DNA from: Endomicrobium sp.
GTDB taxonomy: Bacteria; Elusimicrobiota; Endomicrobiia; Endomicrobiales; Endomicrobiaceae
Assembly (NCBI GenBank): GCA_031260765.1
Contig: JAISKX010000211.1
Location: forward strand, 1-5,971
DNA length: 5,971 nucleotides
Direction: 5' to 3'
Each line of letters begins with the position of its first letter. Position 1 is the first letter of the stretch. A program made the position numbers and the translations under genes. Under the pieces are notes generated by a model. The model searched no databases, was not told the DNA's origin, and was given only the letters and a program-made list of their open reading frames with translations. This document shows positions 1-5,971 of this stretch, in pieces.

Positions 1-60
1 CAATCTATCATTTTACAAAGACTTTCTCAATAAAATAGTATAAGGGGGCGATAATCCCAT
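1..60 (-). other. Window edge, possible start of a further minus-strand gene
   Basis: No gene can be established here. On the minus strand there is an ATG at 11-9 that could begin a gene running off the left edge (only M-I-D is visible). It is preceded by a GAGAAAG purine stretch (28-22), ten bases from the ATG, and by a TATACT -10-like hexamer (42-37). The -35 region is not convincing. On the plus strand all three frames stop early, at 33, 38 and 43. One of these could therefore be the tail of a plus-strand gene converging on lptG; the frame ending at 43 reads NLSFYKDFLNKIV. The sequence does not decide between these options. Confidence 0.2.
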
Positions 61-82
61 TAAAAATTAAAAGAGCCTTTTA
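61..82 (-). terminator. Weak terminator-like hairpin after lptG
   Basis: Read on the minus strand, TAAAAG-GCT-CTTTTA (82-68) forms a six-base-pair stem with a three-base loop. It is followed at once by a T-rich run (ATTTTTA, 67-61). It starts about 32 bases after the lptG stop codon, the right place to end the three-gene operon. The stem has a single G-C pair, so it would be weak, and an AT-rich genome can produce such a repeat by chance. Confidence 0.3.
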
Positions 83-114
83 GTAGGATTTGATTGCCTG
101 TCATGGATTCGCCA

Positions 115-1194
115 TTATTTACGGATTTTTGAAAGCATAAATATTCCCAGCGGTAAGAATAGGAAGTTGGGCAGCCATGCGGCTATAAAGGGGGAAATCA
201 TATTGTTTTGACCCATTGATTGAGATATAGCCTGCACTCCCCAATATAAAAAAGTGAGAGCCAAAGCAATGCTGAAATTGATAATCTTTCCTATTTTGTT
301 GTTTATGCCTAAAGCAAAAGGTATGCCTATAAGCATCACTATCAAATGGCAGAAAATCATAGCGTATCTGGCATTTAATTGAATGCGGGCTTTTATGGCG
401 GGATTGCCGAAAATCTGCAATTGATTGATATATTTTTTAAATTGCTTCGTAGTCATTGAATCGTATCGGACATCTTCAATTATCAAGTCTTGCGGGTTTA
501 AATGAATATCAGAGTTATATTCTGTAAAAATCATCTCATCCCATAAATCTGCTCCAAATTTTCTTTCAATACCGTTTAAAAGAAACCAAGCATTGTCTTT
601 CCATACAGCCTTTTCAGCAATGAGGAGTTTTCTGATACGAAAATCATCATCATAATCTTCAATTACAATATCTTGCATAATTTGTTTTTTTGTATCTAAA
701 TGTCTTGCGCTCAAACGGATATTATTACTTGGAGAGACTATGAAATCGGAAAATTGCGTAATTTCGGCATTAAATTCTTGATTTCGGATTTGTTTATCTA
801 TTTTTTCGTGCAGATAGGTTGTTCTTGGTATGATAAATTCCCTTGCCGTCAAATCCAATACGCCTATCAAAAAGCCTATAAAAATAAACATAGTTATGAT
901 TTTCCAAAGATTTATTCCCGCCGCTTTTATCGCTGTAATTTCATTTTTTTGCGCCAAATCTCCCAAAGAAAAAAGTAAAGCCAGCAAAGTAGCCATAGGA
1001 AAGGCTAATATTGTCTGCCATGGAACTCTTGTAAGCAAATGGGCGAGAATCAAAAGTATAGGCGTTTTATACTGCATATATACGCCTATTCTATAGAATA
1101 CCTCAGAAATCAACACTAACAATGCAAGTCCGCATGTTGTGAAGATGAAAATTTTAAAAAATTTCTTTGATATATAAAAATAAATAGTTTTCAT
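115..1194 (-). CDS. lptG: LptG-like LPS export permease (YjgP/YjgQ family)
   Basis: This is an inner-membrane permease subunit. With LptF and the ATPase LptB it forms LptB2FG, which extracts lipopolysaccharide from the outer leaflet of the inner membrane and passes it to the LptC/A bridge. The 359 residues match the family's usual length of about 360. Predicted layout is three TM helices (about 12-34, 60-80, 98-123), a periplasmic beta-rich domain (about 124-270) and three more helices (about 274-295, 302-325, 332-355). The GDLAQKNEITAIKAAGIN stretch at 78-95 matches the conserved cytoplasmic coupling segment that contacts LptB. The IPFALG (291-296) and AAWLPN (338-343) motifs in the C-terminal half are typical of LptG. 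The ATG shares one base with the lptF stop (TAATG), so translation is probably coupled; only a weak purine stretch precedes it. Calling it LptG rather than LptF rests on gene order and these C-terminal motifs. Confidence 0.9.
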   Translation of the reverse strand: MKTIYFYISKKFFKIFIFTTCGLALLVLISEVFYRIGVYMQYKTPILLILAHLLTRVPWQTILAFPMATLLALLFSLGDLAQKNEITAIKAAGINLWKIITMFIFIGFLIGVLDLTAREFIIPRTTYLHEKIDKQIRNQEFNAEITQFSDFIVSPSNNIRLSARHLDTKKQIMQDIVIEDYDDDFRIRKLLIAEKAVWKDNAWFLLNGIERKFGADLWDEMIFTEYNSDIHLNPQDLIIEDVRYDSMTTKQFKKYINQLQIFGNPAIKARIQLNARYAMIFCHLIVMLIGIPFALGINNKIGKIINFSIALALTFLYWGVQAISQSMGQNNMISPFIAAWLPNFLFLPLGIFMLSKIRK

Positions 1195-2318
1195 TATCTT
1201 TTAACCATTTTTAAAGTGAAATAAAGTCCAAACAGCATTGCCGCAATATCAGGCAGCCACATTATTATGCCTGCTGGAGCGTAATTTTTTTGCGCTATAT
1301 TGACAGATAAAATAAACAGCATATAATAGACAATCAAAATGGCGACGCTAATCAAAAGTCCTATCCCTTTTCCGCCTTTTCCGGCAAGTATGCCTATGGG
1401 TATGGCTACAAATGCAAAGATTAAAGGAGCTAAGGCAAAAACAAATCTTGTCCAAAATTCAATGCTGTATGCAATATACGGCGTATTTTGTTTTTTATAT
1501 TCTTTGATTTTCTCTATTATCTCAAAAGAATTTAATTCTTGGACAGATATGCTTTGCCCTTTTGAGAATTGTTGTAAAGATATAAAAAAGGAATAAGATT
1601 GAAATGTTATATGCGTCATCTTACGAAGTTCTTCTGCGCTGCTCCTTTGCCAATAACCATTATAAAGCGTCATTTGAACGCCTGTTTTGTATAGCTTTAT
1701 TGAAGCTGACGAAGCCGTAATACGCCAAGAAACATTGCTGCTTTTTATATCATTGGTATTTACAGCCTTAGATTTGTCGGAAAATTTATATATGCTTATG
1801 CCCGACAAAACATTGCCTTCTTTATTTGCCGCATTTGCATAAATGCTATATCCGCCCAAGTTGACAGTGGTTTTTGGAATGAAACTGACAAGCGGACTTT
1901 GAGTTAAAATATCTTCAAACAAATCCCTCACCTTATGCTGTAAGAGCGGAGCTATCAAAGTATTAAAAAATATAAGCAATATGGATATAACCGCCGCGAT
2001 TATTATTATTGGAGAAGTGATAGTGCGGTAATTTAAAGCATTTGCTTTCATAGCGGTAATTTCATTGTCTTCGGAAAGCCGTCCATAAGCCAAAAGAATG
2101 CCGAACAATACAGCCATAGGCACTGCAAGGGGCAAAATATTTGGATATAGATAAGAGAAAAGTTGGACAACGGTAAAAAAAGACACGCCTTTTGATAGGA
2201 AAAGATTTACGAGGTCAAAAACTCTGTCTAAAAGCAGCAAGACGCTAAAAACAGCTATTGCAAAGAGAAAGGAAGAAAAAAATTCTTTGATGATGTAAAG
2301 ATGCAGTTTTTTAATCAT
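1194..2318 (-). CDS. lptF: LptF-like LPS export permease (YjgP/YjgQ family)
   Basis: This is the second permease subunit of the LptB2FG lipopolysaccharide exporter in the inner membrane. The 374 residues are slightly longer than the usual 365 or so. Predicted layout is three TM helices (about 12-35, 58-78, 102-125), a periplasmic beta-jellyroll region (about 126-285) and three helices (about 287-311, 318-340, 348-370). Residues 79-96, GRLSEDNEITAMKANALN, match the conserved coupling segment facing LptB. The PIGILAGKGGKGIG stretch (307-320) between TM4 and TM5 resembles the glycine- and basic-rich loop typical of LptF. The start is an ATG overlapping the end of the preceding gene by eight bases. 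AAGG about nine bases upstream, within the preceding coding sequence, can act as a ribosome binding site. It is followed directly by lptG, the usual lptF-lptG order. No lptB or lptC is visible, as is common because these often lie elsewhere. Confidence 0.9.
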   Translation of the reverse strand: MIKKLHLYIIKEFFSSFLFAIAVFSVLLLLDRVFDLVNLFLSKGVSFFTVVQLFSYLYPNILPLAVPMAVLFGILLAYGRLSEDNEITAMKANALNYRTITSPIIIIAAVISILLIFFNTLIAPLLQHKVRDLFEDILTQSPLVSFIPKTTVNLGGYSIYANAANKEGNVLSGISIYKFSDKSKAVNTNDIKSSNVSWRITASSASIKLYKTGVQMTLYNGYWQRSSAEELRKMTHITFQSYSFFISLQQFSKGQSISVQELNSFEIIEKIKEYKKQNTPYIAYSIEFWTRFVFALAPLIFAFVAIPIGILAGKGGKGIGLLISVAILIVYYMLFILSVNIAQKNYAPAGIIMWLPDIAAMLFGLYFTLKMVKR

Positions 2319-4332
2319 TAGAACTGCCTTTTTGATTTCCCGTATTTTTAATCAAATAGTCGGCTATAGCTATTTGCGATAAGAATTTCTTTAAAAGCCG
2401 CCTATGAGAGCTCGTTTCTTCAGATACGGTAAAGGAGCGGTTTTTGCCCCATATATAAAAGTCTTTTGTATTGTTAAAAATATCGTCTTCAATAATATAG
2501 TCAGAGCTAAAAAGGTAGTTTTTGTAAAATGCGGAATTGTCTGCGGCTTGTTCGGATAAAAGGTCTATTCCTTCAGACATATATTTGGTATTGGACAAAG
2601 CGAGATTATAAAGCGTGGGCATAATATCCACATGAGAGCCGAAAACGGCGGTATTTATTTCTTTAGTCCTCATAGATTTTGGAATATATAGATAGAGCGG
2701 GACTTTTGCTCTATTAAACAAAGCGTCTATTTGATATGTATTATAGCTATGGTCGCCTGTCACAGCTATTATAGTATTGTCGGCATATTTTGAATTTTTG
2801 ATTTTGCTGATAAATCTCCCCAGCATCTCATTTGTATATTGAACTGTCGCAAATCTCTGTTGAGCATTAGTCATATCTGATATTTTAGTTTTCAGCGCTT
2901 CTGGGAGCGTTAAGGGCAAAATTTTATAATCGCTCGGCAAAGTATAAGGCGGATGATTTGTAGTTGTCATAATGTGCAAAAATTTGCTCTTATTATCTTT
3001 TGAGAGAGTTTCAAAAACCAAATCAAAAAGATACTCGTCATATATGCCCCAAGGACCTCTTGGCGAATGTTCTTTTACATCAATAGCGCTCAAAGCTTTA
3101 TCAAAGCCTGAATTTATTGCAAACTCTCCGGTATTTCTCCAACTTGTATTATCGCCGTATATAAAAATCGTCTCATAATCATTTTGATTAAAAGGAGTTA
3201 CGGCTGCAAAAGGATATTGATTATACATATACTTGGATTGAGATATATAAAGGGAAGATTCTGGTCTCAAAACTATATTTAAGAAAGTCGCTTCTATAGC
3301 CTGTATAGTGACAATTCCTTCCGATGTGAAATTATAAAATACAAAATCTTCATCAAAATGCTTCTTTAACTCTCCCAAAACATTAAACTCGGCAGAATTA
3401 TATTTAAGCACATCGCTTCCAAAACTCTCCATCAAAATCAAAATAACATTTGGCTTTAAATCTGCTACCTGAGAATTTTGGGCTGTTCTTGCAATCAAAG
3501 CTTTTTCAGGCTCATCTTGCGGAATTTCCGCTATATCCCTACCTAAGAAATCTGCAAAAGCCTGTCTTATATTGTCTTTATACCCCGTTTGCTCTATATA
3601 ATCTATATCTTGCCTCTCATTGCTTTTATGCTCTATAGCTCTTTGCAAAGTAAAAATACAATTGATGGCAGTCTTATTTATAAATGTATTTGAAGATATA
3701 TCAGAATACTGCCCTATTGAAAGCCAAGAGAAAGTTCCTCTTATAGCTATAAAGATTAAAAAAGGCAGGACAATGGATATTACAATCCTAATCCAGAGTT
3801 TAGGCAGGGGCAGATTGTCATTTTTTATTTTTAAAATCTTCTTTGAGATGAAAAATATGATGACAAAAGCGGCTATAATGCCCAAAGCTATAAGAAATAA
3901 ATTGTAATTCTTATAGAAAGTCTCAATCAAAGCTATTGTATCGTCTTCAATAAAGCCATAAATCAAAATATTCAAATGGTCGGCAAAATAAGCGTAAAAA
4001 TTGAAATCTATAAAAAACAAAATCACAAGAAAGCCAACAAGGGCAGTATAATAAAATCTCAAAATCTCAAAGAATTTAGAAAAACTGTTTGATTTTCCAA
4101 TAAGAAATAGCATTATAAATACAAGAGCCGCCGGCGCATTAATTCCGGCAATTACAGACAAATCAAAGCGAAATCCCATACAGAAAGCTTTAAAAATATC
4201 CGCGCCAAACCCCGTCAAATCCACTCCTTTCTTATAATAAAGGAAGAAAATCAATCTATACAAAGACATAATGCCCAAAAACACAAGGTTGAGACAAACA
4301 ATTTTCAATAAAATTTCTCTAAATTTTTTCAT
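2311..4332 (-). CDS. LTA synthase/OpgB-type membrane phosphotransferase, sulfatase-like
   Basis: This is a membrane enzyme of the alkaline phosphatase superfamily, LTA synthase branch (LtaS, OpgB/MdoB and relatives). Characterised members transfer phosphoglycerol from phosphatidylglycerol to a lipid-anchored polymer or periplasmic glucan. The N-terminal half has five likely TM helices (about 8-32, 56-78, 95-118, 145-163, 182-197). A linker follows, then an extracytoplasmic catalytic domain from about 290. Visible catalytic motifs are PNVILILMESFGSD (294-307) with metal-ligand E302, T342 as likely nucleophile in GIVTIQAIEAT, YGDNTSWRN (392-400), H460 in TTTNHPPY, and TGDHS (525-529) with D527 and H528. 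SHVDIMPTL (566-574) is also typical of the family. All expected active-site positions appear present. The 673 residues are normal. The start is the ATG before MKKFREILL, a charged end leading into TM1; no Shine-Dalgarno sequence precedes it. The substrate is unknown. Linkage to lptF and lptG suggests an envelope glycolipid or glycan acceptor, which is inference. Confidence 0.85.
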   Translation of the reverse strand: MKKFREILLKIVCLNLVFLGIMSLYRLIFFLYYKKGVDLTGFGADIFKAFCMGFRFDLSVIAGINAPAALVFIMLFLIGKSNSFSKFFEILRFYYTALVGFLVILFFIDFNFYAYFADHLNILIYGFIEDDTIALIETFYKNYNLFLIALGIIAAFVIIFFISKKILKIKNDNLPLPKLWIRIVISIVLPFLIFIAIRGTFSWLSIGQYSDISSNTFINKTAINCIFTLQRAIEHKSNERQDIDYIEQTGYKDNIRQAFADFLGRDIAEIPQDEPEKALIARTAQNSQVADLKPNVILILMESFGSDVLKYNSAEFNVLGELKKHFDEDFVFYNFTSEGIVTIQAIEATFLNIVLRPESSLYISQSKYMYNQYPFAAVTPFNQNDYETIFIYGDNTSWRNTGEFAINSGFDKALSAIDVKEHSPRGPWGIYDEYLFDLVFETLSKDNKSKFLHIMTTTNHPPYTLPSDYKILPLTLPEALKTKISDMTNAQQRFATVQYTNEMLGRFISKIKNSKYADNTIIAVTGDHSYNTYQIDALFNRAKVPLYLYIPKSMRTKEINTAVFGSHVDIMPTLYNLALSNTKYMSEGIDLLSEQAADNSAFYKNYLFSSDYIIEDDIFNNTKDFYIWGKNRSFTVSEETSSHRRLLKKFLSQIAIADYLIKNTGNQKGSSND

Positions 4333-4341
4333 AATGCTGGG

Positions 4342-4370
4342 AGTATATCATTTTTTAAAGAAAGTAATAA
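4342..4370 (-). promoter_or_regulatory. Extended -10 promoter candidate for the phosphotransferase-lptF-lptG operon
   Basis: On the minus strand, TGATATACT (4350-4342) contains the hexamer TATACT, five of six matches to TATAAT, with an upstream TG as in extended -10 promoters. At a 17-base spacing the -35 position reads TTATTA (4370-4365), a poor match, which extended -10 promoters tolerate. The hexamer ends only nine bases before the ATG of the first operon gene. Transcription would therefore start about three bases before the ATG, giving an almost leaderless mRNA. This agrees with the lack of a ribosome binding site there. A promoter further upstream is not excluded. Confidence 0.4.
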
Positions 4371-4387
4371 TTTGCACGGTGATATTT

Positions 4388-4403
4388 CATTGTCTTTACA
4401 ATG
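4388..4403. repeat. Short perfect inverted repeat CATTGT-CTTT-ACAATG
   Basis: Six-base arms, CATTGT and ACAATG, flank a four-base loop. On the plus strand the second arm is followed by GTCTTTTT, giving a weak terminator-like look, but no plus-strand gene lies upstream that would need ending. It sits about 20 bases upstream of the -35 position of the minus-strand operon promoter candidate, so an operator site is as plausible. Chance occurrence in AT-rich DNA cannot be excluded. Confidence 0.3.
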
Positions 4404-4511
4404 GTCTTTTTGATAATATTTCATCCTATTTGCCGCTGTTGTATCTGCAAAAGTTGATAAAATATTCCAAGGGGAAGTAAAAAACGAAACAAAAGCAAAA
4501 AAGATAAAGCT

Positions 4512-4543
4512 TTGCAATAAAAACCGAATATTCTTGTTATCAT
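4512..4543 (+). promoter_or_regulatory. Promoter candidate for comM
   Basis: TTGCAA (4512-4517) resembles a -35 box with four of six matches. At a 17-base spacing it is followed by TGTTAT (4535-4540), a four-of-six -10 box. An overlapping alternative is the extended -10 TGTTATCAT (4535-4543), whose hexamer TATCAT matches five of six. Either would place the transcript start about 20 bases before the comM ATG, leaving room for its ribosome binding site. The assignment assumes ordinary sigma-70-type promoters. Confidence 0.35.
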
Positions 4544-4557
4544 AATAACTATTTATT

Positions 4558-4565
4558 AAAGAGGG
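4558..4565 (+). promoter_or_regulatory. Ribosome binding site of comM
   Basis: The purine run AAAGAGGG ends three bases before the ATG at 4569. It is the clearest Shine-Dalgarno-like sequence in the window and supports the chosen comM start. The spacing is short if GAGGG is the core, but about 4-5 bases if pairing uses AGAGG. Confidence 0.55.
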
Positions 4566-4568
4566 ATT

Positions 4569-5971
4569 ATGATAGCAAAAACTTTTTCTGCGGCAGTCAA
4601 TGGCATAGAAGCTGATATTGTAGAAGTTGAAGTCTATATTTCTTCCGGCAATCCTTCTATCACAATCGTAGGGCTGCCTGATATGGCTGTAAAAGAATCC
4701 AAAGACAGATTTACTGCGGCAATTAAAAATTCTGGTTTTGATTTTCCTTATTCAAAAAAAGTAGTGGTGAATTTAGCGCCTGCCGACTTAAAAAAAGAAG
4801 GCGGCGCTTTTGATTTGCCTTTGGCTCTCGCCATTTTGGCGGCTATAGGCAGAATAAAAAAAGACAAATTGTCCGAGTTTTGCATAATAGGGGAATTGTC
4901 CCTTGAAGGCAAAATCAGAGGCGGGCGCGGCTCTCTCCCCATCGCGCTTGGAATGCAAAAAAATCATATAAAAAAGTTGATAGTCCCTTTTGCCAATAGG
5001 CAAGAGAGCGCCATTGTCAAAAATATAGAAGTATTCCCTTTTAAAACCCTTTCTGAAGCCGCCTCTTTCATAAATGGAGACCTCGTATTAGAGCCTTTTG
5101 TCTATAATCCCATAAATTCTCAAGATTCTTTTTTCAATTGTGAATACGATTTTAGCGATGTAAAAGGTCAGCAAAGCGCAAAAAGAGCTGTGGAAATTGC
5201 AGCCGCCGGCAGTCATAATGTGATAATGTCAGGACCTCCCGGCGCAGGCAAAACAATGCTTGCCAAGAGAATACCGTCAATTTTACCCCCTATGACCTTT
5301 GAAGAATCCATACAAACAACAACAATACATTCGGCTGCGGGACAAAATTTTAGCGGCGGTTTGATAGTTCAAAGACCTTTTAGAAATCCTCATCATACAA
5401 GTTCCGCCGTAGCTCTTGCAGGAGGAGGCGTTTATCCAAAACCCGGGGAAGTAAGCCTCGCTCATAACGGCGTTTTGTTTTTGGACGAATTTGCCGAGTT
5501 TAGAAGAGATGCCTTAGAGATTCTAAGGCAGCCTTTGGAAGATAGGCGCATAACAGTTTCCCGCGCAAAAAGCACTATCTCTTTTCCCGCTTCTTTTATG
5601 CTTGTGGCGGCTATGAATCCCTGCCCTTGCGGGAATTTTGGTTCGCGCGATAAAGAATGCGTATGTTCTGCGGGGCAAATTGTCAGATATAAAAACAAAA
5701 TATCTGGTCCGCTTTTGGACAGAATAGATATACATATTGAAGTCCCGGCTTTAAAAGTCAATGAACTTGCAAATTGGACGCACAATGCCGAAAGCTCGCA
5801 ATCCATAAGGCAGCGCATAATAGAGGCAAGGCTGATACAAAATATAAGGTTTAAAAGCTCTAAAATGTTTTCTAATGCTCAAATGGGGGTAAAAGATATA
5901 AAGAAATATTGCGTTTTGGACGCTCAAGCCGCTCAGGTTTTAAGGCTTGCCATAGAGAAATTAAAATTTTC
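4569..5971 (+). CDS. comM: ComM/YifB-family AAA+ ATPase (Mg-chelatase-like), 3' end cut by window
   Basis: The frame stays open from the ATG at 4569 to the window edge: 467 complete codons, against a family length of about 500-510. ComM is a cytoplasmic hexameric AAA+ helicase that drives branch migration when incoming DNA is recombined during natural transformation; homologues also occur in bacteria not known to be competent. An N-terminal ChlI/Lon-S5-like domain (about 20-140) includes GLPDMAVKESKDR (35-47) and NLAPADLKKEG (68-78). The AAA+ core shows Walker A GPPGAGKT (222-229), NPHHTSS (273-279), GGGVYPKPGEVSLAHNGVLFLDE (285-307, Walker B) and NPCPCG (350-355). Cysteines 352, 354, 364 and 366 form the cluster usual in this family. 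LLDRIDIHIEVP (382-393) carries the probable arginine finger R385. The C-terminal Mg_chelatase_C domain begins near 405 and is incomplete. No frameshift or missing motif is seen. It is divergent from the envelope operon. Confidence 0.95.
   Translation, partial: MIAKTFSAAVNGIEADIVEVEVYISSGNPSITIVGLPDMAVKESKDRFTAAIKNSGFDFPYSKKVVVNLAPADLKKEGGAFDLPLALAILAAIGRIKKDKLSEFCIIGELSLEGKIRGGRGSLPIALGMQKNHIKKLIVPFANRQESAIVKNIEVFPFKTLSEAASFINGDLVLEPFVYNPINSQDSFFNCEYDFSDVKGQQSAKRAVEIAAAGSHNVIMSGPPGAGKTMLAKRIPSILPPMTFEESIQTTTIHSAAGQNFSGGLIVQRPFRNPHHTSSAVALAGGGVYPKPGEVSLAHNGVLFLDEFAEFRRDALEILRQPLEDRRITVSRAKSTISFPASFMLVAAMNPCPCGNFGSRDKECVCSAGQIVRYKNKISGPLLDRIDIHIEVPALKVNELANWTHNAESSQSIRQRIIEARLIQNIRFKSSKMFSNAQMGVKDIKKYCVLDAQAAQVLRLAIEKLKF

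Larger units (their letters stand above)
4333..4568. other. Divergent intergenic region between the envelope operon and comM
   Basis: This AT-rich spacer separates two divergently transcribed units. It contains a promoter candidate for each direction, a short inverted repeat and a pair of direct ATATTTCAT repeats (4382-4390 and 4416-4424). A minus-strand open frame of 62 codons (4517-4329) crosses it and overlaps the phosphotransferase ATG in an ATGA junction. It can only begin with TTG or at an internal ATG (4424), has no clear ribosome binding site and resembles nothing I recognise. It is not called as a gene. No tRNA or recognisable small RNA is seen. Confidence 0.6.

Noticed and set aside
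700..1096. Plus-strand open frames opposite lptG
   Set aside because: They are antisense to a clear permease gene with family motifs, overlap each other in different frames and give unconvincing proteins rich in lysine, isoleucine and phenylalanine. The plus-strand frames at 1339-1596, 2972-3178, 3450-3638 and 3620-3907 are rejected for the same reason.
2311..4332. Reading the phosphotransferase as a true sulfatase or as a phosphoethanolamine transferase (EptA type)
   Set aside because: The Cys/Ser-x-Pro-x-Arg signature of sulfatases is absent. The five-TM layout with ES, GIVT, W398 and TGDHS motifs fits the LTA synthase/OpgB branch better than EptA, although the exact transferred group cannot be told from sequence.
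4271..4480. Plus-strand open frame of 69 codons across the start of the phosphotransferase gene
   Set aside because: It overlaps the N-terminal TM1 coding region of a well-supported gene on the other strand, has no ribosome binding site and shows no recognisable similarity.
5207..5660. Reading the AAA+ gene as a magnesium chelatase subunit (BchI/ChlI) of a chlorophyll or cobalamin pathway
   Set aside because: The N-terminal Lon-S5-like domain and the NPCPCG cysteine cluster (residues 350-355 and 364-366) are features of ComM/YifB, and no chelatase partner gene is present.
5462..5818. Minus-strand open frame of 118 codons opposite comM
   Set aside because: It lies wholly within the AAA+ core of comM, whose motifs are intact on the plus strand. 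Its predicted protein has no recognisable domain and no ribosome binding site was seen. The same applies to the shorter minus-strand frames at 4748-5003, 5283-5465 and 5523-5735.
1..5971. CRISPR array, insertion sequence, tRNA, rRNA or riboswitch
   Set aside because: No regularly spaced repeats, transposase motifs, terminal inverted repeats or recognisable RNA gene signatures were seen, and almost all of the window is occupied by four ordinary genes.

Overview
This window holds four genes of a low-GC bacterium with two membranes. The diderm call rests on the pair of LptF/LptG permeases, which exist to move lipopolysaccharide from the inner to the outer membrane. The base composition is AT-rich by eye, and ATA, AGA and AGG codons are common. 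The phylum cannot be fixed from these genes alone. A low-GC diderm such as an Elusimicrobiota/Endomicrobia-type organism would fit, but that is a guess.

Layout. Positions 1-114 lie beyond the end of the minus-strand operon. They hold a weak terminator-like inverted repeat and perhaps the very start of another minus-strand gene at the window edge. From 4332 down to 115 there is a tightly packed minus-strand operon of three genes. The first is a five-TM LTA synthase/OpgB-type phosphotransferase of the alkaline phosphatase superfamily (673 aa). It is followed by lptF (374 aa, 8-nt overlap) and lptG (359 aa, 1-nt overlap). Positions 4333-4568 are a divergent intergenic region with promoter candidates on both strands. 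From 4569 to the right edge runs a plus-strand comM/YifB gene (AAA+ Mg-chelatase-like ATPase). It is cut by the window end with roughly the last 40 residues missing.

How they work together. LptF and LptG would form the membrane part of the LptB2FG transporter that extracts LPS; lptB and lptC are not in the window. The enzyme encoded first in the operon has its catalytic domain outside the cytoplasmic membrane. In characterised relatives such domains transfer phosphoglycerol (or a similar group) from a phospholipid to a glycan acceptor. The overlapping gene order suggests, but does not prove, that it modifies an envelope glycolipid or glycan at the stage where LPS is exported. ComM acts in DNA recombination (branch migration during transformation) and is divergently transcribed, with no evident functional link.

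The main points worth a second look are the phosphotransferase-lptF-lptG operon and an extended -10 promoter only 9 nt upstream of the operon's first ATG, which would give an almost leaderless mRNA. I found no CRISPR array, mobile element, RNA gene or clearly novel system.
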